Shown: in pieces, positions 11,801 to 21,800 of the stretch
Layout of the letters: every line of letters begins with the position of its first letter
Numbering within the stretch: position 1 is the stretch's first letter
Assembly: GCA_033964015.1 (NCBI GenBank)
Contig: CM066914.1
Coordinates: 11,585,831 to 11,649,830 of the forward strand
Source: Scolanthus callimorphus
Taxonomy: Eukaryota; Cnidaria; Anthozoa; Actiniaria; Edwardsiidae
Length of the DNA: 64,000 bases
Direction of reading: 5' to 3'
The notes under the pieces: model-generated
Seen by the model: the letters and a program-made list of their open reading frames with translations, nothing else
The model's database searches: none
What the model was told of the DNA's origin: nothing
Made by a program: the position numbers and the translations under genes

Positions 11801-14800
11801 ACTGATTTCCTTTTTAATAAAAGAGCATGTATGCATTAGTCATTATTTTTTAAGATCAGAGAGAATTCAGTCTTTCATGTCCTGCTATATCATGAGGAAT
11901 TGAAATGCAAGCCAAAGCTTAGGAAAACACATCAAATGGTTCGAATGTGCTGTAATAGGCCTCTGAGATCCGAACATCAAAGACATCTCACCACACTTGA
12001 AAGTTTTTGATCAGCAGCTGGTGACCAAGATCTGCTAGCTTAGTTTTCCAGGACCAACATTTTGGCACTACTTGACACATTGTCAAGTACCATTATCCAC
12101 TCATTGCCAAGGAGGTTCTTTAGAACTACATAGTGTCAGAATGGGGAAACTTTCTACGCTATGGTATGACTAGTTTTACGGGAAAACTAGGTGGTCTGCG
12201 TCGGCGGAGACGTGAACATGAACAACAACAACCAAGGGTTGAGATTTATGTTAAACGCCGTGAAAAAATGGTGTTTTGCTGACGTTTCGAGCGTTAGCCC
12301 TTCGTTGGAGCAAAGAGGAAGGGCTAACGCTCGAAACGTCAGCAAAACACCATTTTTTCACGGCGTTTAACATAAATCTCAACCCTTGGTTGTTGTTGTT
12401 CATTTCTACACTATGCTTTTCATATGGTCACTTTGTGGATGAAAAGCTAAATATCACACCTACCACTGGAGACGACTGTGTCTTTCGATGACAATCTTCT
12501 GCCAACAGAAACATTAAAGGATTTTCAAATGACTGAGCAAAGTATGGACAACACTTAGCAATATAACCTGGATTTGCCAATCAACATAACATAATCAGTT
12601 GTACTATTTCACATCCTATTTTTCTGACCTGGAACAAGTGAATTTGACTGGGCCCTCTTCCTGAATTATACAGTGATGACTTGAACCAATCTGTAATGAA
12701 ATAGCATAATGGCAACTTCAGACAAAACTCTGGCACTTTTAGTAAAGCACCCTTGATAAAAGCCTCACAATTGACACCAGGGAGGTCATATAGGAATTGT
12801 CTGAGGGGATTAAGTGAAAAGATAAACTTAAGCATGTGTATAGGGGTTGGGCAAGAAAAAGAGAAGAGAGGCTTGCAATAACCAGGGCCCAACATTAACT
12901 TTGTTTATAATGTACCAATGGCGCCTAACTAAATTTTTTAGGCACCATAGGGCAGAATCTTGCCGCCCAATTTTTTTCTCTCTGAATGCACGATTTTGTA
13001 TACCTGTGGTTTTCACATTTTAAGAATGGCAGCCCTGTTTTGAGCCTAAGCTAGCGAGAAGCCGCTGAAAATGGCACCCTTGTTTTGAAATGTGATCGTC
13101 TCAAACAAAGCTCAAATGCCAACATTTTTTTGCCGAAATTTTCTTCCCATTATGAGTTAAATATTCTTTGGAAAGTCAAGCCCTAAAAGGGGGATTGCCA
13201 TTTGGTGACTAGGTTGAATTTTCTGGTTGCCAAACCCTCAAATCCAGCCGCCATTGGCGACCTATTGGTCGCAATGTTGGGCCCTGACAACCCAATCAGA
13301 ATACAGACCTGGAGGCTGTACACGGTCATAGTGGTATGGGTTCACACAGACTTTCTCATTCTTCAAATCATATCCATATTGGCAAAACTCCTTGTGCCTC
13401 ATTTCCATTTTATGAACATCGGGCCATCTCCATAACCGTGCATAGATGACGTGAGGGAAGTCCTTCTTCTCACCAACTTGCAAACGCCCATCCATAGTTC
13501 TTGGAACAGTAATGCATTTAGAAGCTGTTCTTCCTTTTGATGTAATTGCCACAATAAGAGAGTCAAGTTCATAAAATTTCTTTTTCAGTTTTTTGACCAA
13601 AGATTCAATTGCTCTCCTGCTAAAACTATCAGCTTCAATGCTCTGATGCCGTAACACAGAATGCCATAGTAAGTTACGTACAATAATAGGGCATGGGTCA
13701 GCTGAACAAGGAATGTTGTTTGGTGGTACAACAGAGTTTGAGTTCGAAGGAACTGATTCATAGTAACGTGAAGTCTGTTCATATGTGCTTGAAGGTGAGG
13801 ACTCTTCTTTAGTTGTTGATTCTGGGCTTCTCTCTGGGTTAGATGTGATGGCTTTTACAGGGCTGACTAGACTTGCTGCTGAAGAAAACACACATTTCTT
13901 TTATAAAGTATATTTATCAGTTCATCAATATCAGGCAAAGTGGCCAGTTTCAACAATGTTTCAGGAAATTTGCCTTCACTGCACAGCTGTGCCTGATTTC
14001 AGTCTTGTCTCTCACTCTCATCATATTCTGAAATATTCTTATAAATCCTTGTATTCTATTGTAACGAGTGCTAAAATAAAGATGTTGTTGTTGTTAGTGT
14101 TGTTTGTTGTTGTTGTTGTCCTGCACTGGGTCCAAATCTCACACATTTTAACAGAAACTCACTGTAGTTTGGTTAAATTCCACAGTGCAAGACAACTTGG
14201 CCAAGAAGACCCAGACTCCCACATTTTGAAGGTCAGAAGTTGACATCTCCTTATGGTATTGTGGAATTCAATCAATCAATCATTTAATTCAAACCCATTG
14301 CAGGCAGAGCCTGAATTACAGGAGAGGTCATTCAATCACAAAATAGATTACATATTCAACATTTGATACTTTACTTTGACAAAATTGTTTAAAACGGTTT
14401 GTTTGGCCTAGTGTGGGCTGAACAGACTGGTGTCCTGACCTCAGGTTGTGGGTGTGCTCAAGCACCGTTGGCTTGTGAAAAACATGAATAGTGTTCTTGG
14501 ACTTAATTACAAAGTTCTTACAAGTATCATCTCGACGTAAGTATAACGGATCGAGACCTGCCAACTCGAGCGCCTCGTCATATGGAATGCCAGGAAAGAT
14601 AACCCTCTTAGCCTGTTTCTGTACACTCTCTGAAAAATTACTTAAATACTGGGGGAGTGCTGCCAAAGCAGGAGAGGCATACTCGATGGTGGATCGTACT
14701 ATGGAACAATACACGGATATGAGATCCTCTGCAGACATCCGAGACTTCTTTAAGACCCATAAACCGTAAAGACGTTTGACAGCCTAGGTATACAGTCTCA

Positions 14801-17800
14801 CAATGTAAATTCCAAGACAGATCGTCAGATATATGCACCCCAAGCAACTTGTACCCCAGAACACATTCAATGACTGTGCCGCCAATCAGCAAGGGACTTA
14901 CAAAATGGTTCACTTGTACTGCAGGAAATCAAAGTGAGGCCCTGAGGTGAGGGCCTGTTGCTTATGAGATGTTGTACACTTTCAACTGTATTTCTCCTGG
15001 GAGAATACCAGGAAATTTCGCCATTTCAAGGCAGTCTCCAGATTGTTCACTTTGTTTACTTTAAGCTTGAAGACTTACTCATTCATGCTATATGACATGA
15101 AAACTCATATAAGCAATATCAAGCTCTTGCCATGTAATAATCTCTATATAAACACAACAATCACTGTGAAAATTATCATATTCAATTCAATATCACTATT
15201 GCTATAATGTGACTACCACATTGAAATCTTTCTTAACATAACTGAAGCTTCACTTATAAACAATTAATCAGTAACTCTAGCACAGTTATAGAAACTGTTA
15301 TATAAACTTCACAACCACTATCAAAAAGTGGCATATGGCACCTGAGTTCAAGGATTTTGCTGTTATTCACATTTTATTAGAAATGCAACATTTTGTGATA
15401 TTTCGAGGACACAATAAAATTATTGTCATTTCAAAACCTGCTGTACCTTGGACAGCTTAAATTGCAAAAAAAAAAAAATCTGATATCACAAATTAAAGAA
15501 AAGAGCAAGATGACAGATCAGAGCATTTGCAAAAACACTGGGATCAAATCTATCATATAGAATCTGTACTAGGCAATCTTGCCTAAACAAACATTTTCCT
15601 ATCTGCAGACCCCTATAGTGTGATATGCATAGGGGGCTAAAAGTCTTTTGAAGTTTAACAGATAATTGATTTTTGTTTACAATACTTTTAGATAATCCTG
15701 ATGTGCCACATGTTAAAAACAGGTTGTCATGTGGATTGCTATTGTCACAAAATTTGCAAATCAAGTTTGTACTACACAGTTTAAAATATATTGGTTGGAG
15801 AACCAACCACAAAAAATCCAGTTCCTTACCAGGTATCATCTGTAGTGCGCCTAAAGCCTGCTAGTTTTTAAGACCTACTAAATAATATTGATCTTTCAAT
15901 GAATTAAGTGGAATACCTAAAAAATTACATGCTATTTTTGCTACAATACATGCAGTTTAAGTGTGACGTTATTCAGCAGACCAAAGTCAAATTACAAAAG
16001 CGAAACAATTCACTACTGTTTTTTTGTAGTCTTTTTCCTCCTTGTTGATCAGAGTTTACTTTCACAGGAAAAAAATCCATAAAACCATGTAGAGACCATA
16101 CATGCATGGGTGAAGACAAATTTCCCATGTTAGAGACTTTGGATTACAAAGATTTCCTAGCTATATTTAAGGTTAACATATTTCATGTGTTTACAGAAGT
16201 AACAATTTGAGCTAAAAATTCAATAAAATTATAGTAAAAATGAAATATTCTCAATGCTGCCTTTATCACTGTGTCGCCGATAGGTAGAATGATCAAATCG
16301 ATTTTCAAAGCTAGTGATGCAGTACCCTACAAGATACATACATATCGTTTCTTCAAGACAATAGGCCATCCAAAATTTCGCTGATATTTCGTCTCGTGTG
16401 AATTTTCAGCAATTCTTGCCAAACTTCGGCGAATTTCGCTGAAAACAACTAGGAAACAGGAAACAATGAGAGACAAACTTTTGGGACACATTTAGGTAAA
16501 TATCAATATAGTTAAAGTCTTGCATACAGTACTACACTGTATTAAAACAGACAAAAAGGAAAATTTGCTCCTAAAAGCCAACTGTGCCAATATTTGAAAA
16601 AATGTTTGAATTTGTGGTTTAAAAAATTGAAAATGAAAAGTTTTGTCAAAGGAAAGAAAACTCTTACAGGCCATTTTCATGGCAAAGATGATTTCTCATC
16701 CTGAGAGGGAAATCGATAAAAACAGTGGAAGTTTTTTTATGGCTCTATAAAATCATAAAAAATACAAACAAAAAATAATGATAATGATATAGATAGGTAC
16801 ATCCCAATCAAGCTACCATGACCACTCACATTGTATTTAACCTTTGTATTTTTGAGACTAGAATACAAATTCGGATTATTTGGGGTTAAGAAATAAATTC
16901 CACAAATCCCCCGAGAACGTGATTGAGAAGCAGACCGGAAGTCTGTCCTTGTTCTCGCAACTATTAATTAAATTTGCCGTGAAAAGATGGCCACTGAAAT
17001 TTCTGATAATTTGCCACACAACATTCCGCAAACTAAAATTCACCATGAGTTTTTCACCATAACCATTTTGTTTGTAAAAAAACTCCAAAATTGATTTAGA
17101 GTGGCATATTTCATTTTTCTTGTCATATGGTGAAGGATGATGTCAAATTGGTAAGACTAATCACAACACATCCTTTGGAAACATACGGCTCTGACACGCA
17201 ATTTCTTTGCTTTTTATTTGAACCAATGAAGAAAAGACCACCTTGCTTTCTACCTGAATAACAACAACAACAGTGATCAATCGCTCGAATCACTCGATTA
17301 AACATTTCAATACCGTGACGACAACGACCGAAATCTTTGTAAGAAAAGAGATAAGCGTATTCTAATTTAAGCACTCCCGAATTCTAATGAGATGGAGTGT
17401 TTATTCGAAACCGATTTCCTTTCATTGTGTTTTCTGGCGCGTTTTTAATGGCGATTTACGCGCGACCGTCTCAAAAACTCGAAGACACATGTTCACATGT
17501 CTGTACCATAAATATATATAGCTCCTAAAACAAATTAGGCCTTCAGCAGACGACATTTCAGACGAGAGTATTTGCGCCAGACAATGACCACTAACCAACA
17601 ATAATACTTAAACAAAACCCAGACAAAATAATTTTTTCTAGTTTAGTGTTCGATTTACTATCATTGGGTAGTGCTGTATCGAAGGATTACGTGAGCCAAG
17701 GTCACGAATCTCCGCTAACACGACCCGGACCAACAAAAAACATGAAATCGTGCAACTTGCAAAAACGAATTTGAAATGCAAAACAGCTCTCAGCCCCTAA

Positions 17801-18868
17801 TCTAACAATAGCTCGGTGGTATTAAAAACAACTGCCCACTCCCGAAAAATTAGCATTTGTGCTCGATGAAATTAGATGGTAAATCGTAATAATTCGATCT
17901 TACGGAGAGCTGAAATCACAGAAAATTCGAGAACACCAGTTCAGACACGAAAACAGACTTTAGTAACCCCCTTGATGGGAAATGTTATCATTTATGAATT
18001 GGCGCAGAGGTCAGATGTGATCAAACTATCTACTTAAGGTCCCCAATGGACAAATATGAAAAATAAATGGAAAAGGACAATGGCTCCGAGGGTGACATAC
18101 AGTTTACAAAATTCTAACCCCCGCCGAAGTTGCGGTAGAAATTTGCTCCTTGCTAAGTCCCAACACGAAAGCAAAAATACGCTCTCACTTGACCCAAGGG
18201 CTATTCGGATCTAAGAAAAGCAGTTTAAATTATTCGGGATTTGTTAAACTCTTAGATACGCTGAAAGATGAACAAGCCAGGCTGACGGAATGCGTACTAG
18301 AGTATTCGTGTAATAGCCTTGAGTCGAAGGTTGCTTGCACGCTGCGCTAGGACAAAACTACAAAACCGGTCCCCTTCAAAATTCGTCGAGAGAAACACAA
18401 ATACAAGTATCTTTACTCACCGGTGGGACTTCGTATTCTTTCGTAGTGGTATGGGTTAACACATACACTTTCATATTTCAAGTCATAGCCAAATCGGCAG
18501 AAATCTAAATGCTTCATTTCCATCTTTTGGATGTCGGGCCATCGCCATAAGCGCGCGTAAATTACATGTGGAAAGCCTTTGCGTTCGCATACTTGGAGTC
18601 GACCGTCCAATGTTCTCTGGATTGTAACACATTTCGATGACTGAGCACCACTCGTTGTTATAGCCGTTATAAGGGACTCTAGTTCATCAGTCTTCTTACG
18701 GAGTTTTTTCACTAACGACTCAATCGCCCTCTTGGCAAATTTCTCTGTTTCTCCCCCTTGTCTGTGGCAAGTTGTGTGGCACATCAAACTCAGGACTATA
18801 CTCAAATTTGCATCGGACGAATTAGGCGCTCGTTTCTGACTACCAGAAGGTACCATACTCTTCTCCAT
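2859..18868 (-). CDS. Predicted MH1-MH1-ePHD-PHD fusion gene, 15 coding exons
   Basis: Exons 5' to 3': 18868-18421, 13878-13309, 12660-12629, 11809-11652, 11219-11117, 10110-10037, 9881-9624, 8386-8185, 7817-7713, 6699-6642, 6305-6140, 5361-5250, 4875-4709, 3595-3463, 3098-2859. Every junction is GT-AG and phase-compatible; the exons sum to 2,826 nt, or 941 residues plus stop. Domains: SMAD4-type MH1 (about 20-145), second MH1 (about 211-338), Ser/Gly-rich linker, extended PHD (about 462-669), three PHD fingers (about 670-862), short unique tail. There is no MH2 and no SET. MH1 domains bind GTCT/GC-rich DNA and PHDs read histone tails, so a nuclear chromatin-targeting role is inferred. The weakest links are the 4.5-kb first intron, the micro-exon and the last exon. 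The alternative is two adjacent genes: an MH1-only SMAD4 relic and a separate PHD gene. Confidence 0.6.
3463..4875 (-). CDS. Fusion gene exons 13-14: Cys cluster and PHD finger 3
   Basis: Exon 13 (4875-4709, 167 nt) encodes [29 protein letters not shown] and SCPVCHQ, ending QCDSCS plus two bases. Exon 14 (3595-3463, 133 nt) continues RWIHAVCDN and [16 protein letters not shown]. Together they are 300 nt, exactly the length of KMT2C/D exon 11, so this copy has an additional intron. That intron contains most of a terminal-inverted-repeat element (3778-4623). Confidence 0.87.
3778..4623. mobile_element. Non-autonomous DNA transposon with terminal inverted repeats, intronic
   Basis: The left end, CACTAAGGGACCGGTCATTA (about 3778-3811), is inverted at the right end (about 4588-4623, ending GGTCCCTAAGTG). 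The interior has G-rich words around GGGGGTCCTGAAA but no transposase frame. It fills most of the intron between fusion-gene exons 13 and 14. Confidence 0.65.
5250..5361 (-). CDS. Fusion gene exon 12: PHD finger 2
   Basis: 112 nt encoding [20 protein letters not shown], then [17 protein letters not shown]. With the CxxC pairs at the end of exon 11 and the start of exon 13 this makes a complete finger matching KMT2C/D PHD2 (115-nt exon 10 there, same phases). Acceptor TTTGCAG; donor GTAACC. Confidence 0.87.
5746..6065 (+). mobile_element. LINE 3' end fragment (reverse transcriptase ORF tail)
   Basis: A plus-strand frame reads [18 protein letters not shown] then [20 protein letters not shown] to a stop near 5930, the typical C-terminal tail of CR1/L2-type non-LTR ORF2. 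It is followed by an AATAAA-rich 3' tail (about 6020-6060). It is 5'-truncated and sits in the intron between fusion-gene exons 11 and 12, antisense to the gene. Confidence 0.6.
6140..6305 (-). CDS. Fusion gene exon 11: PHD finger 1
   Basis: 166 nt encoding [20 protein letters not shown], then [12 protein letters not shown] and [13 protein letters not shown], a full C4HC3 finger aligned with KMT2C/D PHD1. It starts with two bases completing an Ala codon after exon 10 and ends two bases into an Arg codon. Its acceptor and first 50 nt are included in an 88-bp unit repeated three times (6256-6519); only the innermost copy reads through, while the two outer copies meet a TAG. Confidence 0.88.
6256..6519 (-). 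repeat. Triplicated 88-bp unit carrying a splice acceptor and the start of a PHD exon
   Basis: Three head-to-tail copies at 6256-6343, 6344-6431 and 6432-6519, nearly identical. On the minus strand each has a TGTTGTAG acceptor followed by the first ~50 nt of the PHD1 exon. Copies two and three then read CTT CTT CTG TAG, so using them would truncate the protein. Confidence 0.95.
6642..9881 (-). CDS. Fusion gene exons 7-10: extended PHD like KMT2C/D ePHD1
   Basis: Exon 7 (9881-9624, 258 nt) starts [20 protein letters not shown], the same opening as KMT2C/D ePHD1, then a Ser-rich insert. Exon 8 (8386-8185) has [20 protein letters not shown]. Exon 9 (7817-7713, 105 nt, phase 0-0) encodes [15 protein letters not shown] and [15 protein letters not shown]. 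Exon 10 (6699-6642, 58 nt) encodes [12 protein letters not shown]. Lengths and phases of exons 9 and 10 equal those of KMT2C/D exons 7 and 8 in this window, and the zinc ligands are complete. A 23-copy minisatellite fills most of the intron between exons 9 and 10. Confidence 0.88.
6776..6880. repeat. 21-bp tandem repeat, 5 copies
   Basis: The unit GACAAACTTTCTATAACTGGC recurs with exact 21-bp spacing from 6776, with one or two substitutions. It lies in the intron between fusion-gene exons 9 and 10, next to the 32-bp minisatellite. Confidence 0.95.
6945..7680. repeat. 32-bp minisatellite, 23 copies
   Basis: A GC-rich unit beginning GGGGCGTGTCGGAGCA repeats at exactly 32 bp for 736 bp. Each unit is itself an imperfect 16-bp dimer (the second half begins AGGGCGTGTCAAGT). 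Copies differ mainly at a T/C position before the next GGGG and at G/T in CAAGG. The repeat leaves open frames on the plus strand, which are artefacts. It ends about 30 bp from the donor of fusion-gene exon 9. Confidence 0.98.
8809..8837 (+). repeat. Poly-C tract
   Basis: An uninterrupted run of 29 C followed by TCCC, in the intron between fusion-gene exons 7 and 8. Length is likely polymorphic or uncertain in assembly. Confidence 0.95.
10037..11809 (-). CDS. Fusion gene exons 4-6: Ser/Gly/Pro-rich linker
   Basis: Exon 4 (11809-11652) encodes [20 protein letters not shown], then [18 protein letters not shown]. Exon 5 (11219-11117) encodes [20 protein letters not shown] through PHKRIK, a Ser run followed by an acidic patch and a basic end resembling a casein-kinase-2 target region. 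Exon 6 (10110-10037) encodes [20 protein letters not shown]. Phases link 4 to 5 (AG|A) and 6 to 7 (GT|A). No domain is recognised. An in-frame ATG at 11836-11834 just upstream of exon 4 could be an alternative start if the PHD part were a separate gene. Confidence 0.68.
10868..11084. repeat. MITE-like element
   Basis: Ends GTGCCAACTCTCCCGG and a partial complement near AAAGTTGGCAGGAC bracket about 215 bp of repeated CTCCCGG/TCTCC words. It has no coding frame and is intronic in the fusion gene. Confidence 0.45.
12218..12403. repeat. Perfect 86-bp inverted repeat with 14-bp loop
   Basis: Left arm 12218-12303 and right arm 12318-12403 are exact reverse complements, including GACGTTTCGAGCGTTAGCCC and the GTGAAAAAATGG tract. 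The transcript of the enclosing intron would form a long hairpin. This is probably a recent foldback/MITE insertion. Confidence 0.95.
12629..12660 (-). CDS. Candidate 32-nt micro-exon after MH1 (fusion gene exon 3)
   Basis: A good acceptor (TATAATTCAG) and a donor GTCAGA bracket 32 nt encoding [10 protein letters not shown] after the split Gly. It is the one segment I found between 13309 and 11809 that converts the phase-1 end of the MH1 exon to the phase-0 start of the next exon. Vertebrate SMAD4 has a tiny 30-bp exon at this very place, so position and size argue for homology. Evidence is splice signals and phase only. Confidence 0.5.
12883..13286. mobile_element. hAT-like MITE with CAGGGCCC ends
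   Basis: Terminal inverted repeat CAGGGCCCAACATT at 12883 and its complement ending at 13286 enclose about 400 bp without a transposase. I see no clean target-site duplication. It lies 23 bp downstream of the second MH1 exon donor, in the intron before the micro-exon. Confidence 0.6.
13309..13878 (-). CDS. Second, diverged MH1 domain exon (fusion gene exon 2)
   Basis: A 570-nt exon: about 60 residues of Ser/Pro-rich linker ([18 protein letters not shown]), then an MH1 domain with [64 protein letters not shown] and [15 protein letters not shown]. All four zinc ligands and the hairpin remain; the N-terminal helix is divergent ([14 protein letters not shown] replaces the Cys/His-rich start). 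It has no start codon of its own before the domain and begins with two bases of a split codon, fitting exon 1. The acceptor is a tandem NAGNAG (13879/13876). Donor GTCTGT is non-consensus, but its phase matches that of exon 1. Confidence 0.85.
13879..18420 (-). other. First intron of the fusion gene (4.5 kb)
   Basis: No exon was found between the two MH1 exons. The intron holds a LINE fragment (14328-14940) and AT-rich sequence, with a GTT-rich stretch near 14083-14120. Its size makes the join of exons 1 and 2 the least certain link in the gene model. Confidence 0.5.
14328..14940 (-). mobile_element. LINE reverse-transcriptase fragment
   Basis: Two overlapping minus-strand frames encode [19 protein letters not shown] and then [20 protein letters not shown] with [18 protein letters not shown], the C-terminal region of CR1/Jockey-type non-LTR reverse transcriptases. 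A frameshift separates them, so this is a dead, 5'-truncated copy in the first intron of the fusion gene. Confidence 0.8.
18421..18868 (-). CDS. MH1 domain exon, SMAD4-type (fusion gene exon 1)
   Basis: ATG at 18868-18866 in GAGGATGG context opens 149 codons. [69 protein letters not shown] and [14 protein letters not shown] follow co-Smad MH1 closely. The zinc ligands (Cys of SKCVT, Cys of DFCRF, Cys and His of VCVNPYH) and the DNA-contacting hairpin (RTLDGRLQV) are kept. The exon ends one base into a Gly codon at SPTG with donor GTGAGT, the same phase-1 position as the intron after MH1 in vertebrate SMAD4. No MH2 follows in this window. It could alternatively be the 5' exon of a truncated SMAD4 copy. 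Confidence 0.88.
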
Positions 18869-21800
18869 CCTCGGATCTTTCGATCCTGTCTATCACATCG
18901 TTCTGTTGTAAAAATTTAAGGCAATATTCCAATGGGAACAGTCGAAAATTTTGAACTTCATCCTCCCCCAACTTACTCTAAAAGGAAAACAAAACTTGCA
19001 ATGCGCAGAACACGTCCAAACCAAGTGAACACAGTCATGTACTTCGATGCCGTCAGCCAATCACCGCGCGAATAAAACAATAAATAAGCTTCTTACATAA
19101 GTTTCTGTCAATCAAAGTGATAGACATCGGAACTGCAAACACCGAATGTTATCTGAGCGGCTATAATCGAACTGGCATGCATAAGCCGGTTTGGATTTTT
19201 TCCCCTTGATTATCAATAAAAATAGCATAGTTATGGCTGTACAAATATGTTTAAGGTTATATTTTTGAGAGGGGTATGTCGATCGTCACGTATTAGACCG
19301 TTTGAGTATCCTCGCTCAATTTAAACCGATTGCATCTGCTCTTTTATGCAAATATAGTCTTTTCTACACACGTAGTAGGGATATTGTTCAACAATAAAAC
19401 CCCATCAATCTTATTCGCGAGACATCCAGTCTCTTTGTGTGGTGTTCACATGAAACAAAATGATCGTTTTCATCAGTGCATATACAATATATCGCACGGT
19501 TGATTTCCCTACTCGGAGCCCGCCCGTAAAATACACAATAATTAAAGTTCGTCCAAAACTGGCCAGGGAAAATGTAGCATTGTGCCAAATCGAAATCGAA
19601 CCTTAAAAATCTATGAATAAAACAATAAGCAATTTATCAGAAAAGAGTTTGTCGTTTTATAATCCGGAGAGTGGCCCATATTTTGAATTTCCGTTTGGCC
19701 AGTGGCATGGCACTTTGTCAAACAAAGAAGAAAGCTGAAGGAATTGGGAAATCCAGAAGAATCTGGGTATATCGACGGGATTTTATAGCTGTGTTCAACA
19801 ATGTTGATTGCTTCGAGGTTGCATAAATTAAGACTTCTTGCACAACACAAAATACAGTGGGCTTGAATCAAACATTTATTTCTTACTATGGAGATTACAA
19901 CAGCCTAAAAAAAGGAAAGTAAGTGATTTCAGAAGGAAATGTCAAAAATATGTTTCATTTCGAGGAAAGGCTTGCGGCACGGAATCTGAAAACGGTCGCC
20001 ATACAGGCGCACACCAGTGGAGCCTCCATTCCATGGCCAGCGGGGTGTTGTATGGCAGTCTTGCTTGCGTGAGGTGGTTTTTTTCGCAAAAAGTCTGAAA
20101 TTTCGGGCAATTTACTAATTTTAACCATCGTCCAGCCGCTATTTCAGACAGATCACCAGGCATGGCGGAAAAACCGTCTGAGCTGTGTCCTTGTTTCTGT
20201 CTGGAGTCCCGTCTGCTAGACTGTCTAGAAAGCGATGTCTCGTTTTAGGCCATCTCGGTTAGGTTGTCTGCTCGGTTGGTCGCGTTCAAAACAACCGCAG
20301 CTCATTTGCATATCAAAAGGTCCGCTTCCTACCGCTTGGCCTGCCGAAAACCAACCGATTTCTCGCTTAAAGTCGGTCTGTTTCGATCCAAAACTTCTAA
20401 TCGGGCTTTCAGAATCTATGTTGGTTATATGAATCATCGTTTTGTTGGTTCTGGAACGGACGCGAGGCTGCTTTCTTGAAATATATTGTATTTTGCTGGT
20501 TACGAATTAACCCGATAGACGTCATGCCACGTAAATTAGATTTCAGCTGTCATTCAGGCGTCAAGAAACAGCTATAGTCACGTCCTCACAAGCAAAAACA
20601 AACTCCAAAATGAAAACATCCCCGCTCTGTTTCTGCACTCTCAGAATTGATGATGATAGAGTAAAGAAGAAAAAAATGGATTTTCTTCGAATTGAGAGGG
20701 TACTTTAGAAATTCGAAATATGTTTTTATCGGTGATGACATGGATAGGCGATAAAACAACATCGCGAAAGCAATTGATTAGATCTGTCATTTTCAACAAA
20801 TCCGGAGTCAAGCTCCACGTTTTTTTTCTGTAGTAATAAAAATAATGTAGCTAACGAAACATTTTTTTAATTAAAATTACAACGAAGGCTTAGCAAATAA
20901 AACAACCCGTGAACAAATTCATTAATCGATAGAGTACCCGTAGAGGTTTTCACAGTAGTCAAAACTGTCAAGCGCACAAGAAAGTGATTTTTAGTTAACG
21001 ACGAAACTATATCGGGACTATATTGACCTTTCTGGTTCCATTTTCCTGCCAAGGTCATGGCGGTAATTCGAAGGTGTTGATTTGGCACATGGAAATTTCT
21101 GGAATTTTAAACGTGACTGGCATGAAACAGGATATGCTGTGATCGAGAACGGGCGATGTCACATCGAAAATCAAGGCGTGAAATAGTAATTTCATTATAG
21201 GGGTGGGCAATGGGAGCGACAGTCGAGGTGACTATTTTCCGATATTCACGGGGGCGGGCCGTTCATCATTGTGGTTGTCGTGTGCGGGGGAGGGCGGAAC
21301 ACTTTGTATGGGTCATGTGTATCTAAATGGCCAATAAATATCCTGGATTTACGTCGGACAACTACAAAACGATTCTGTATCCTCATAAGTGTTAGACGAC
21401 TAATCCTGTCACGGCGGAGCCACAAATATAACATGACTAAACTGGTTCACTACGAGATTGATTGTTCCAGAGATATGGCTTTTCGACTGCCCACCTGTTA
21501 TTGTAGCTTGTTGAGTGGACAGGTAGCAAACAAACACAATTAAAATGCTCTTTGTCTTTTCCACCCAGAACGTTTGCTACAAATGGAAATCAGTTGGCAA
21601 CGGAAATATTCCACAAAGTCATTGAATAAGAACTCTAAACGGAGACAGGGAGGAGGCAAGAAATAGACACAATTTCTATTTTGAAATTTTATGTACTCCT
21701 ATCCGATACTTTTAGGAGGAGTCCAAATCTGATCTTGATTAACATTAAAAAAAGCAATGTCCCATTGCAATAGTGTAATAGTCTAAAAAAATTCAGTGGA

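Noticed and set aside
11834..11836. ATG as the start of an independent PHD gene
   Set aside because: It is possible, but the context is poor and it lies before a usable acceptor. The phase-consistent micro-exon makes the fused model the better fit, though not proven.
15486..15839. Minus-strand frame of 117 codons
   Set aside because: Composition is random-looking, with no motif; it is probably intronic noise next to the LINE fragment.
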